Shown one piece after another: positions 33,643 through 45,261 of a stretch of 64,000 bases of DNA (the first letter of the stretch is position 1; every line of letters starts with the position of its first letter). Location of the stretch: positions 62,001 to 126,000 of the forward strand of contig JAHLKH010000027.1 of NCBI GenBank assembly GCA_025526915.1. Direction: 5' to 3'. The translations under genes were made by a program, and so were the position numbers. The notes beneath the pieces were generated by a model. The model made no database searches and had not been told where the DNA came from. It was given only the letters and a program-made list of their open reading frames with translations. This DNA is from Entophlyctis helioformis. Its lineage: Eukaryota > Chytridiomycota > Chytridiomycetes > Chytridiales > Chytriomycetaceae.

Positions 33643-36016
33643 TCATTGCTTTCTGCTGTCATCATCAGCCTGCTTGGCAGATCGGTGAGTGCGACGCAGC
33701 CAATGCCACACCTTGGACGGCTGCGCATCGCGCACGAGCAGCACAAGTTGTAGGCACCTGAACAGCATCCACAGGCCCATAACCACAACGACAGCCGTGT
33801 CCGGACGCATGTGCTCGAGACGTGCTTGCTCAATCACAAGATCGCCAGTGTGCGCACGACACTCGGACTGGTCGGCGTCGAGCACAATACAGGTGCCGGC
33901 ACCTGCCATGGTCGCGCGGATGAGCGGAGAGAGCACCCAGTATGTGGGGTTGACGTACTGGATCCACGAGACCAGATCGTACAGTGCTGTGTCACCGCGT
34001 TTGATCCAGAGGCCAGACGTCATTGCCACGACCGCCTGGAGCAGGAACGAGATGCTGCGGGCTTCGGGCCGGCTGAGCCGTGTGCCGTAAATGAGCGTGT
34101 ACAGCGAGACGATGGTGTTGTAGTACATAACGACCAGCGTGATGATGGTGGCGAAACGGAGTGCTGACCCGGAGACGCCTAGCAGCGTGTAGGCGAGGAT
34201 GCCTGCGATCGTGGCCTCGAGCGACGACGTGGCGGTCTCGTAGATGGTGCGGTGCAGGAAAAAGGCTGCAAAGTGCACAGAACCGTTTGCGAGATCGTAG
34301 TTGTGCACATCGCGGTCGTCATAGTAGTCGAATGAGATGCTGATGTTCTTGAGAGCAGCGAGTCCGATGCATGCTAAGCCGCAATGGTCGAGTGTTAGTG
34401 TCTGCTTCATACCCTGTCGTGCCATGTCTTGGCATGCCATTCCATTTGCATGTGTGCCACGACTCACCAAGAGCAAGACCCTTGATCTGCAGCGTCAGTG
34501 TGATCATGTCGGATCCGGGCCGGCGCTGCAGGAACCCGATGAACAGCGTCGCGCCGAGTGTGATGAACAGCATGGACAGCTTGCGCACGAGGGGACGCTT
34601 GCGCCACCATCGCGCGTTGATGACAACCAGCTGGCCGACGGTGCCTATGCGTGGGCCGTTGTACAGCGACTGGATCGACTGGATCGACCATGACACCATA
34701 CGGCTCAGCGTCTTCCTGACAGGAGAAGACTCTCCGTTCGACGGGTGGGAGCGGGAGTCCTTGTCGTCGTCCTTGGACATTTCGAGTGCTGAGCGGTCGT
34801 CAGAATCGTAGCAGATAGTCGCCGCGAGGCTATCAACACCCGATGGAGAAGATCGGCTCGTAGAGTTTGTGCGGCACGTGGTGCTCGTCGACCGCGATAC
34901 GGACCACAAAGAACCGAGCGACACCGCATCGCGGATCTCGGCCTTTGGGATCGCGGCAATGATGTCCAGGATCGCGTCGGCAGGATTGAGGTATACATCG
35001 GCGTTGCCTTGAGCGGCTGCGTCTTGGTCGGCTTGCTGATCGTGCTCGTGTTGCTGTTGGCGATTCATGACAAGGGAGAGCGTCGAATGGCTGCCGGATG
35101 CATGCTGCACGGCCTGGGCGAAGCGGATGCACTCCTGCGGATCGCCCTTGAACAGCAGACGTCCCTGTGCGAGCAGGATCATGTCTGTGAACAGATCAAA
35201 GATCTCGCGACGCGGCTGGTGGATCGAGACGATGATGTTGTATCCCTGCCGCGACAGTTGTGACAGGATGTGCATCACCTCGAGTGACGATCGTGCGTCC
35301 AGACCCGATGTCGGTTCGTCTGCAGTGGAGAAGGGGCAAGTGTGAGCAAAGGGCGAGATGCAGAGGACATGAAGCAAAACTCACCGAGGATCAAGACACT
35401 GGGCTGCTTGAGAAGCGCGACAGCAACAGCCATGCGACGCAGCTGGCCGCCAGAGATGCCGCCCTTGTTCTCTGCCGCATCTTGGATCACGACATCAGCA
35501 CACGATGTGAGACCGAGCAGCTCGAGAATGTGAGAGACGCGTCGCGTGAGTTGTCCAGCTGGAGTGCCGGCGGGCAGTTCGAGCTTGGCATAGGACAGCA
35601 GAACCTCGGTGGGAGTGAGGCCGGTGAATGGCGGGTTATGTTGAGGCACAAAGCCAACAATGCGCTGGAACTCCTTGGTAGCCATCTTGGACAGGCGTCT
35701 GCCGCCATAGTAGATGTATTGCTCGGCTTCGGGATGCACCGAACGACGTGCGAGCTGGATGTTGAGCAGTGCACGAGGAGAGTGTCAGCAACACATTCAA
35801 CCGTTATGCAAAAGCACGAGTCAGGCCTACCAGGTTCATCAGCGATGTCTTGCCTGCACCACTCGGGCCGATGAGAGCCGTCAGCGATCCAGGTGCACAC
35901 TCAAACGACAGATCGTCCAGAATGGTCTTGACGCTCTTCTTGGCGCTGACCGCAAACGTCAGATGGCGACACTCGACGGATACGGGCATGGCTGGAAGTC
36001 CATCAGAGCCTAACAT
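33643..36016 (-). CDS. ABCG transporter, ADP1-like, possibly fused to the upstream esterase
   Basis: Exons 35831-36016, 35385-35754, 34468-35319 and 33643-34373 give 712 residues if translation starts at MLGSDGLPAM. NBD: IGPSGAGKTS, then FQRIVGFVPQHN (Q-loop), ISGGQLRRMAVAVALL and DEPTSGLDARSS, and SIHQPRREIFDLF (H-loop). A long Ser/Asp-rich linker precedes a six-span membrane domain. Its proposed ATG (36014-36016) lies upstream of the esterase's stop (36003-36005), so the two reading frames overlap by 14 bases. Upstream of that ATG the ABCG frame stays open and reads sensibly (HETVLAAADGSDDGRD). Yeast ADP1 has the same order: ectodomain, membrane span, NBD, membrane domain. A fused protein with one sequence error near 36085 is the alternative. 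Confidence 0.85.
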
Positions 36017-38168
36017 GCCTCCTCCGAGCCAATGTTGTTGTGGGGCCGTGATGTCTCGTCCGTCGTCGCTTCCGTCTGCAGCAGCAAGGACGGTTTCGTG
36101 TCTTGAGGGGCTTCTCTTGGAGGAGCAGAAACTCGAGACGCTGCGAGTACCACTTTGCAAAGACGAGAATGGCGACTTGGACGATGCAGATCAGGATGAG
36201 GATCAACCAGAACGTGATCATGATGGGCAGCGAGATGATGGCCGAGTCGGGAAGACTGACCGTGACTGGCGGCTCGTATTCGTAGGGAATGGTGTCCATG
36301 AGGTCGCAACGCGACTTGAGTGGATGGCTTGGCTCAATGACGACGGCCGGTGCGCTGCTGGCTGATGAGACTGTCGGGAACCGTGCGACAGGGAACGCGG
36401 GGCTCTGCCACCGTCGGCTGCGTCAAAGGCTGGCCATGAAGGAACAGGCACTGCAGCTGCGAAAGGAGCTGGGATGTTGGGATCGCCATTGTACATCAGA
36501 TTGGCGGCGTACTGGCGGAAAGCAGCCGACACGCGAGCGCCGTGCGCATCAGACGGCGACCGAAGGAACAGCGCAAGATCCGTTGTGTGGCACGCATCGC
36601 TGCCGCAGAGCCTGCCAACAGGATCGTCGAACGTGCTCGTCCACGGCGTTTCCCAAAAGTACGAAAACACACGGGTGGCGTTGGGAGGACTGGGCGAGGC
36701 TTGCAGACGACGGACGCTGCGCTGCGGTGCACAGACAAACAGATGGTCCGACTCGATGCGTGCAAGACGAGGACCGAAATCGTCGCCAAGAGGGCCGTGG
36801 TCCAGTCCCGTGTCGGCGTAGGCACGACGGACGTCTTCGCCGCGACCAGGAAAGACGGCATCAACGGCAACCGTGTAGATCGGCTGCGGCAAGCCAACTG
36901 TAGACATGCTCCTGAGAAAGTACGATGTCTCGTTGGCCGTCGCGCCGAGCATGACCTTCAAGCCGGCCATGATGTTGGCATTCTCGAGAATCTGGATGGG
37001 GTGCTGTGGGATGACTGTGCCGTCAATCACGGCAGGCAGCGACGTGTCCAGCGAAGGTGTGTGCGACTTGTCCTTTGCAATGGCCTCGATGGCGTCCAGC
37101 AGCTCGCGCGTCGTTTTGGATCGCATGCATGCAGCCAGAGCGGCTGGATCGGTGCTGGACGTTGCGCACCCGACTCGGCCCGACAGCTCGGTCGTGTCGG
37201 CTGTGGCACGGGCTGGAGACCGAAGGGCGACTGCAGGAGGCGACATGAGAATGAGGCTGCGGAATCGAGACTTTGTGGTCGGATCGGCCATGTGGACGAG
37301 GGCAGACATGGCACCGGCCGACTGGCCGGCGAGCGTCATCCTGGAAGCGTCGCCGCCGAACGAGCGGATGTTGAAGCGGATCCACTCGATGGCCAAGCGC
37401 TGGTCGAGAATGCCAAGATTGACGCTGGAGTTGGCGAGGAGCGAGGAGCCTGGGAAGCCAAAGATGCCGAGACGGTAGTTGAGAGTCACGACAATGGACT
37501 GCGTGGCATTGGCGAGCTCGGCAGCACGCAGGGCAGGCATGTCGGCGCTTCCCTGCCATCGTGGCAGGCATTGCAGAGCATGAGTGAGGACTTGCAGTTC
37601 AACAATATCAAGGTCGCGCGCCACAGCCAAGCGTATTGTGCACACACCTGCTCGAACGAGCCGCCATGGATGAGCACGAGCACCGGGAGAAGCGCTGCAT
37701 CGGAGCGAGGCGCAGCAATCGCACCGATTGCATTGGCCGCACGCAGCTGTCCTGGCGTGCTGAAGGGCGTCCACACGTTGAGCGAGAGGCAGTCCTCGTC
37801 CATGTCTTGCGGGCAGAACATGGAGACCTGGCGACAGATCTGCGGACAGGCTGGACGGGGAGTGAGGGCAGAGAACAGCGTTGAGAAGGTGGCCAGGGGT
37901 ATGGGCTGCGACCAGCGGGCAGCTTGTGCGTAGGGGATGCCGACAAACGAGAAGCCCTCTGTGGCGGAGCGGCCGCCAGTGATCCTGGATGGGGATATGA
38001 ACGCGCAGAGTGTGAGCAAGCAGCACTGCCGACCCAGCGTGGAGAGAGCAGATGCAAGACGTACATGCCGGCCGCAGCGTCGACGGTGATCATCTCTGTC
38101 GGGGGAGGTGCGGCCAGAGCGCTGCCTGCAATAGCAGCCACGGCCACAATGATCCGAATGGGCAGCAT
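36003..38168 (-). CDS. secreted type-B carboxylesterase with C-terminal membrane anchor
   Basis: Alpha/beta-hydrolase of the cholinesterase/carboxylesterase family. Exon 1 38065-38168 encodes a signal peptide (MLPIRIIVAVAAIAGSALAA); exon 2 37648-37984 has FVGIPYAQA and DEDCLSLNVWTP; exon 3 from 37553 has VVTLNYRLGIFGF and the nucleophile elbow GQSAGA. The late region includes a Cys-rich YFWETPW segment and ends with RCDLMDTIPYEYEPP, a membrane span (ITFWLILILICIVQVAIL) and a basic tail. One base appears wrong near 36400. The catalytic domain should be extracellular or lumenal and the tail cytosolic. It overlaps the ABCG gene directly downstream on the same strand. Confidence 0.85.
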
Positions 38169-38202
38169 GGTGTTGGGAATGAGGGGTGTGTGGTAACGGG
38201 AA

Positions 38203-38237
<35 letters not shown>

Positions 38238-38561
38238 TGTGCGTGGCGAGTCGGGTCTATAGTCTTGGCTGGACAACAGCCATGTGCCAACGCCGGCTGC
38301 TTTTGACTGGTTTGGCTCGCTTGGCTCGACTGTCTCGGTGCATTGTTGCGCGTTGCCATTGCTCAGGTGGTGGCGACGCGTACAATGCCAAGGCCTTCAA
38401 TGGGCGTTTGGAAGACGGCACAATTGCAAGCCGAGCGCCTGCAGTGAGCCGCATGGAAGGAGGCACCAATCGACGAGACGATCGATTGCGGACAATATTT
38501 AATCTGCATGGACTCCCTTCACCCCATTCGTCCAGCCAACCCCACTCGATCCACGTTGGGC
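38169..38561. other. esterase upstream region with (GGCT)n repeat
   Basis: About 390 bp between the esterase start and the rhomboid-like gene's stop. A GGCT tetranucleotide repeat runs at about 38204-38232. No gene supported. Confidence 0.5.
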
Positions 38562-40075
38562 TCAGAAGGCGCCTGGCAAAGTAGTGCCGGGCTCGCCGCC
38601 TCGTGCAGGGGCTCCAGAGACATTGACGACAGTGGATGCCTGCGCACCGGCAGTGTGTGCAGTCTCTGGGCTGTCAAGGCCGTCCTCCTCATCCCACAAC
38701 AACGGATCAACGTCATGGTGGGGATTGTTGTATGACGCTACACCGCCGCCCGGCGCATCGCCAAGAGGGGAGTAGCTGGACGAGCTGAAGGCATTCTTGA
38801 TGCGAGTGACGATGGAGCCGCGGGCCGATCCAGTTTCGTGAGTCGGGTTCCTGTCGATAATCGGCATGATGGGTCAGAACAGCAGTTGGATGGATGGATG
38901 GAGGGACAAGTGGACATGACTTGCATGAGGTCAGGGCTGCCCGTTGGATATGCACCAGGCAAGGGCAGTGCGACGGCACCGGGCGCAGGCACAAAGGTCG
39001 GGCGGGATGCCCAAAAGGCAAACATGCCGGACGTCTCGATTGCGTGAATGTGGGCATTCTGCAGCATCACCGAGTCGAGCAGGCCAAGGAAGTCTGTGAG
39101 GAGCCAACGCAGATGCAGACGCAGATGCAAGCGGGTCAGTGGGCAGAGGGAGCATGCCGAGAACACTGCATATCAAGGCCAGAGACACGAGACGCACAGA
39201 AGAAGCCAACAAGGGCAGCGCAGATGTGTGCAACCCAGCTGGTGTATGGCATGAGGATGATGCCGGCCACGATGAACGGCAGCGGAAACACGAGCTCTGG
39301 CAGGTTGTAGCCCATGCGACTGACGGACGGACGGACGTGAATGCGAGCGTCAGTGTGAGCGAGACGGAGCATGAATGCATGGCAGGCGAGCGGACGACCA
39401 ACCTTGCAGCCTCGTACAGCCCGCGCTTGGAGAGGCTTTCGATGGCGAGGAAGGTGAAGAAGGGGATGTCGAGGCCGCCGATGGGGAACAGGCCCCAGGA
39501 CGGCCAGAGCCACGACCAGATCCAGATGGACACGATGTAGGCGACGGCGGTGGCGAGGCCGGTGACGAAGAAGATGTGCAGGAACAGCACGGTGCCGACG
39601 CTGGCCTCGAGGCTCGACGCCACCAGCGGGAACAGCAGCACGGCGCAGACAAAGTGCAGCAGGCCCGAGTGGACAAACTGGAAGCCAATGAGGCGCGGGA
39701 CTGGCGAGGCGGCAGCCAAGGGGTGAGCGTGAGCGTGTAAGAGTGAGCGTATAAGAGAGTGCGAGTGTGTGTGAGCCTATGAGCATGCCCGTGAGCATGC
39801 CAGGGCAGGCAGGGCAGGCCACACGGCACTCACGGCCAACGAGCGGCGCATGCGTGTAGTTTGTCGGGGCCAGGCTGGCGGCGCCGTAGACCCACGAGCC
39901 GGTCAGCCAGTTGAGCAGCAGCAGCAGCAGCGCCGCGCCCATGACCAGCGACGTGCCCAGCGGCACGCGCTTGAGCAGCAGGCCGCCCGCGGCCGACGCC
40001 TGCGCTGCCAGCGACGACGGCGACGACGACGACAACGACGCAGACGCAGACGGCTGCGGCTGTGGTGGGATTCAT
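38562..40075 (-). CDS. rhomboid-like (Rbd2-type) membrane protein without catalytic motif
   Basis: Multi-exon membrane protein. The N-terminal exon ends near 39834; a central exon holds FQFVHSGLLHFVCAVLLFP, SLEASVGTVLFLHIFF and WPSWGLFPIGGLDIPFFTF; later exons hold SWVAHICAALVGFF, then FWASRPTFVPAPGAVALPLP and an acidic tail (DVDPLLWDEEDGLDSPE). The fold pattern matches rhomboids of the yeast Rbd2 group. The GxSG serine motif is replaced by IGGLDIP, and the HxxxxHxxxN motif by HSGLLHFVCA, while a His before the last span is kept. Start at ATG 40075 requires one base change near 40050. It faces the thiolase gene across about 125 bp. Confidence 0.65.
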
Positions 40076-40199
40076 GATCTCGGGTGGACGTGAGGGGCCA
40101 AAGCAACGTGGAGGCCTTTGCGGCACTTTCCCGCCAACCCACAAACACGCGTTCACCCTCAACCAACCCCACCAACCACCCACACACACGCTTCTCCAA

Positions 40200-40301
40200 A
40201 TGTCGTCCGAGTCTGCTTCCCGCCGTGCCCAGGCCGTTGTTGCCCAGCTGGCCGCCCCCTCTGCTGGCTCTGCCGGCCCCTCGCGTGGTGAGTGTCTGTC
40301 G

Positions 40302-40341
<40 letters not shown>

Positions 40342-42289
40342 GCACAACAACTGCTGATGCAACTGCTCTTGCAACTGCTGATGCACGCCGACCTTGCCAC
40401 CTTCCGACACGCCCGCAGCCCACGCCCCCAAGAGCCCCGACGATGTGGTCATCATCAGGTGCGCCGTCTGCTCCTATGCCCACTTGCCTGTTCACATGCC
40501 CCCTTGCCTGCCTGCCATGCCCGCCCCCCATGCCACCACCGTGCTTCCTTGGCCATCCATCCACGAGCAACCCGTCTGACCGTCGCCTGTTCTTGCCTGC
40601 ACGTGCCTTGTCCGCCTGCCTGCCTGCCTGCCTGCCTGCCCGCCTGCTCTCGCAGCGCTCTCCGCTCCGCCGTCACCAAGGGCGGAAAGGGCGGCTTCCG
40701 CGAGACCCACCCCGAGTTCATCCTTGCCCACGTCCTCAAGGTGCGCCCTTGCTCTGTTCCCCCCTGTCTGCCTGCTCACATGCCGCCCGCTTGCTTGCTC
40801 GCCCGCCCGCTCGCCCGCCCTCTCGCCCGCCTCGTTGCCGTGCTCCGTCGCGTGCGCGTGTGCCCCCATCCCGGTTACCATACTTCCGCTGCCCCCATTG
40901 TCCCCGTGCCCATCGCGTGCATCATTTCCACGCTCGCTCCGCGCGCACATGCTGACGTACTTCCGGCTGCCCACGTGCTCGCGTCTCGCCTTAGGCCACC
41001 ATTGAGAAGACCGGCATCGACCCCAAGCTCGTCCAGGACATCCAGGTCGGCAACGTCCTCATGCCCGGCGCCGGTGTCACCACCGCCCGCATGGCCGCTC
41101 TCTACGCTGGGTAAGGCGTGGCTGGCTGTCTGTCCTGCAAAGCACAGCTCGTCTCACTCACCCTCCTCGCGCCAACCAGCTTCCCCGACACTACCGCCGT
41201 CTGCGCCGTCAACCGCCAGTGCTCGAGTGGTCTCGCCACCTGCGGCACCATCGCCGGTGCCATCAAGGCCGGCTACATTGACATTGGCATTGGTGCGTCC
41301 TTGTGCACCTCTGTCCAGCATCTGTCATTGATCCATCATTGATCTGTCGCGTGATCACCACTGACCTTGAAGCGTGTCTGCTTTGCCTGCAAACAGGTGC
41401 CGGTGTTGAGAGCATGTCGCTCTACTACGGCCCCAACGCCATGCCCACCAACCTCAGCGAGGAGATCCTCAACTACGGCCCCGCTGCCGATGTCCTGACC
41501 CCCATGGGCGTCACCTCGGAGAACGTTGCTGCCGAGTTCAATGTCACCCGCGCCGAGCAGGATGCCTTTGCTCTCCGCTCGCACAACCTTGCCCTCAAGG
41601 CCCAGAAGGAGGGTCTCTTCAAGGAGGAGATCATCCCCATCAAGATCGCCGACGGCACCGTTGTTGACAAGGACGACGGCATCCGTGGCGCCACCGCCGA
41701 GGGTCTTGCCAAGCTCCGCCCCGCCTTCAAGAAGGACGGCACCACCACGGCCGGCAATGCCTCGCAGGTCTCGGACGGTGCTGCCGCCGTCCTCCTCATG
41801 CGCCGCAGCGTTGCTGAAAAGCTCGGCCTCAAGCCCATCGCCAGATGGCTCGGCTACACCAACGTCGGTGTTCCTCCCAGAATCATGGGCATTGGCCCCG
41901 CCTTTGCCATCCCCGATGTCCTCAAGCAGGTCGGCTTGAAGCAGGAAGAGGTCGGCATCTTTGAGATCAACGAGGCCTTTGCCTCCCAGGCCGTCTACTC
42001 TGTCAAGAAGCTCGGCATTGATGTCTCCAAGGTCAACCCCAAGGGCGGCGCCATTGCCTTTGGCCACCCTGTAAGCCCCTTCTCCCTTGGAGTTGGCAAC
42101 GCTTTGCATTGTTTGCTGACCATCTTTTTGGAATCTCGTGTTGCGACATACCAGATGGGTGCCACTGGCGCACGCCAGGTTGCCACGCTCCTTCCCGAGC
42201 TCCGTCGCCAGGGCAAGAAGTACGGTGTCATCTCCATGTGTGTCGGTGTCGGCATGGGTGTCGCCGCCGTCATCGAGAACGAGGCGTAA
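40200..42289 (+). CDS. peroxisomal 3-ketoacyl-CoA thiolase
   Basis: Last step of peroxisomal beta-oxidation: thiolytic cleavage of 3-ketoacyl-CoA. Seven exons (40200-40287, 40419-40458, 40656-40740, 40995-41110, 41180-41292, 41397-42070, 42155-42289) join in frame to 416 residues. Active-site features: NRQCSSGL (nucleophile Cys), GGAIAFGHP with MGATGARQ after the last intron (His), and SMCVGVGMG (second Cys). The N-terminal RAQAVVAQL fits a PTS2 peroxisomal signal (R-x-x5-Q-L) except for Ala at the second position. Codon use is strongly C-ending, more so than the neighbours, as expected for a highly expressed gene. The intron between GHP and MGATG contains no stop and stays in frame. Confidence 0.95.
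40302..40342 (+). repeat. (GTCT)n tetranucleotide repeat in thiolase intron 1
   Basis: About ten tandem GTCT units directly after the first 5' splice site of the thiolase gene; probably length-variable. Confidence 0.9.
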
Positions 42290-42491
42290 GTCTTGCTCTC
42301 TGTCTCCACTCGCATATACTCGAGCTCGCCAATGAAGCAGAATATCCACGCGCAGTTCAGAGATGTGCTGCTCGCATCGCCTGTTGGTGGATCTGGAGAA
42401 CAATGGCGATCAGCTTCTGGCTGCCGGGCTTTAAGAGCAGCGAGCAGCCGCCCTTTGCAGCATATCCAAGTCGTCCGAGCAAAAACAAATC

Positions 42492-43035
42492 ATGCCGCCT
42501 CGCCGGAACACGACCCTGTCTTTGGCCTGCTCCTCAAGCCACAAGGGAGACGGCAAGGCATGCGACAGGGTGCCGTTCTTACACACCAGCGACAAGGATC
42601 GTGGCGAGACGGACAGCGGCGACGCCGATGACGACAACAGTCACGATGGCGACTATGTCTACAAGGGCATGGCGGACGACAGCGACGATTCTCGTCACGG
42701 TGCGAGCGATGACAGCGGCGGCAGGCCTACGACCGTCGGCACGGCCCAAACGCAACACGGCAAGGGGCCAGCCAAGGTCGTTGATCGTCACAACCTCAAG
42801 CTGCAGCTGGTGAGTTTGCCGTCCTCTTTTGCTGGCCGTGTCCCTTCCATCTCCATGCTCCCCCTCGGCCATTCCGTCCTGCTGCCATTCTCGTCCTGCT
42901 GCCATCCCCGTGGCTCTTGGTCGGCCATCCGCCGATTTGAGCGCGTCTTCCCAGCCATCCACGGCGCTGGTCCCAGCAACGCGCCAAGACTGTGCCACGC
43001 GATGCGCCACGCCTTGGCTTGGGCGACCGCCGACC

Positions 43036-43067
<32 letters not shown>

Positions 43068-44841
43068 AGTTGTGCAGGCATCCACACATCACAGCTCGAC
43101 AAAGCCACCAGCTGACACGCATCCATGCATCCCGTTGTTTGCGCAGGACCTCCAAGCCAGGTTCACAGGCGAGCATCACTGCGTGTCCTTCAAGCGGCTC
43201 CTGGACTCTGTCGAGCGGCTGATCGAGGACCACGGCCTAGAAGCGCTGCTCAGCGGCCTGTCAAGCGACGACCAGCAGGCCGTCAAGGTTGCTGTGTCGA
43301 CGGCAAAGAACCGCTGGACGCTCTGGCTGGCCGGGGGAACTTTGAAGCTTTTCTACATCCTGCATCGCCAGCTGGTAGAGGCGATCCAGCAGCAGCAGCA
43401 GAAGCCCCGCCCCGTTTCGCAGAGCCAGACGGTGACATTGATGCTCAGGCTGGTGGACAAGCACGATCCTGGCTGGAACAGGCCTGCTGCAGACCCGATC
43501 GACGATGTCGGTCCATCTGGTGTCGGCCGCCGCTCGACTGCACTTCGACGCGCATCTGAGCCAACACGGTCGTCCTCGCTTGTGCCCTTCTCGCCCTATG
43601 GTCGCAACCAGTCTGCTGCGTCGCGACGTCGCCACTCTCAACCGTCGCAAGCAAGCCAATCTTCACCGCAAGCAAGCCCTCCCCCGCCGCCAAGACCTGC
43701 CAACATCAAGCTGAGGCTGCGCAAACCAAGCGATCACCTATTGTCACCGCCAAGGGACCAACACGAGATACAGCCACAGCTGCCGCCGCAGGTGCAGCCG
43801 CAGTCACAGCCACAGCTGCCACCTTCCCCCGTGCACGATCCGCCCACCGTGCCGCACGTTTTGCCGCCACTTCCAGGACCCGGCAGCTCCAAGGTGCCTC
43901 CACGGGAAATGTCGCTTCACGAGGCGGTCAAGATCGGCCACCGCCGCCGATCTCCCGTCCACAACTCTCCATCGGCTGCATCTGTCGGCGTCCAGCATTC
44001 ACCGACCTCGTCGCCACCGCTGCCGACGGGCCGTAGAACTGCGAAACTCGCCAAGGCTGGTATGTGACATGCAGCGCGCAGTTGCCACGAACGCGTCTCT
44101 GACTGCCAACCTGTCTGCCCGTCTGCCAACCTGACTGTCTGCCCATCTGCCTGCTGTCTATCTGCCGTCTGCCTATCTGCCTGCTGTAGACCGTCGAAAG
44201 GACCCGCCCCATCCCCGCAGCAAGGTGACCAAGAAGGCTCAGCGTGCCCGCCACACGGACCATGTGGTGCATTCAGCCGCGCCACACGGCATCCACTCGC
44301 CAGTGATTGCCGAGACGGCTGCACCTCATGGGATGCACTTGCTCCAACAGCCAATGGGCATGGCTCTGGCCATGCCGACGATGAACGTGGCTTTGAACAT
44401 GGCGGCCACGCCGCTTGAGCAATGGATGAGCCGACCGGGACATGGCCATTATACTGCCTACGCGACGGGTCTGCTGTTACAATCGCAAACCCACATGATC
44501 GTTTCGGGGCTGTCGTATCAGGCACAGCTGGCCGGCATGCAGACCGCACTGCCCTGCCGACACCTGCGCTTGGCCGGCCGCATGCCGATCCGTTCATGAG
44601 CGTCTTTGACCCACTCAACACTCTCAACACGCTCACCTCGCTCATGATGCCCACAAACGGGCTGCAACTGGCTTGCAATGGCACTGGCAGTGCCAGCACC
44701 GTGGCTGTCCGATCTACTCCCAGCATGCCCACGGCCATGAACCCGGTCGCCATACACGGTGAAGACACAATGCTCGATGCCGCCTACCTGAACTTTAGCG
44801 GAGAGGACGCCGGTATTCTGAGCGGCGATCTCAAGCTATGA
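42492..44841 (+). CDS. unrecognised Gln/Pro-rich, probably nuclear protein
   Basis: Exons 42492-42809, 43147-44059 and 44190-44841. It opens MPPRRNTTLSLAC, then has an acidic Ser/Asp stretch. The only compact-looking region is at the start of exon 2 (SFKRLLDSVERLIEDHG, GLSSDDQQAVKVAV, LKLFYILHRQLVEAI). A long Pro/Gln/Ser/His-rich tail with basic patches follows (RRKDPPHPRSKVTKKAQRAR). Near 44555 one base shifts the frame; the shifted frame continues to the TGA at 44839-44841. Intron 1 contains a CCAG repeat (about 43037-43065). The low-complexity architecture suggests a transcription or chromatin regulator; no family recognised. Confidence 0.6.
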
Positions 44842-45261
44842 AGACCTGCAGGGCCAAGATGAACACCATTGGAGCCTCTTTGACGAACGCGAGGATGAAG
44901 AGCCGATCGAGTTTTGAGATACTGAACAGTTTGCTTGCTGATTTGATCCCAGCAAGCACTCTGGCGACCAACGGCAACCCAAAGGCAACCCAACGGCGAC
45001 CAACGGCGACCAACGACCACCCAAAGGTAAGCTGTGAACACGCGGCCGTGAATGCTGGACGTGCCGTGCAAGATGCAGCTGGATAACACTGCTCTGGCCG
45101 GAATGTAGATGCAACCAAGACTCTCTGATGCGATGCGATGCGATGCGATGTCATGCCCCACTCCGTGTACAACTGTGCCTTTCTTTGATTGAACGCCATG
45201 TCAACCGCCGCTGGCTCTTGGTTGCGTGCTTGCACACGTCTCACAAAGCGCGTTCACGATC
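44842..45261. other. intergenic, short GCGAT repeat
   Basis: 420 bp between two rightward genes. Apart from about four tandem copies of a 5-bp unit (TGCGA) at about 45128-45150, nothing is recognised. Confidence 0.5.

Noticed and set aside
45128..45150. Short direct repeats as a possible CRISPR-like or origin structure
   Set aside because: Four adjacent 5-bp units without spacers; ordinary microsatellite.
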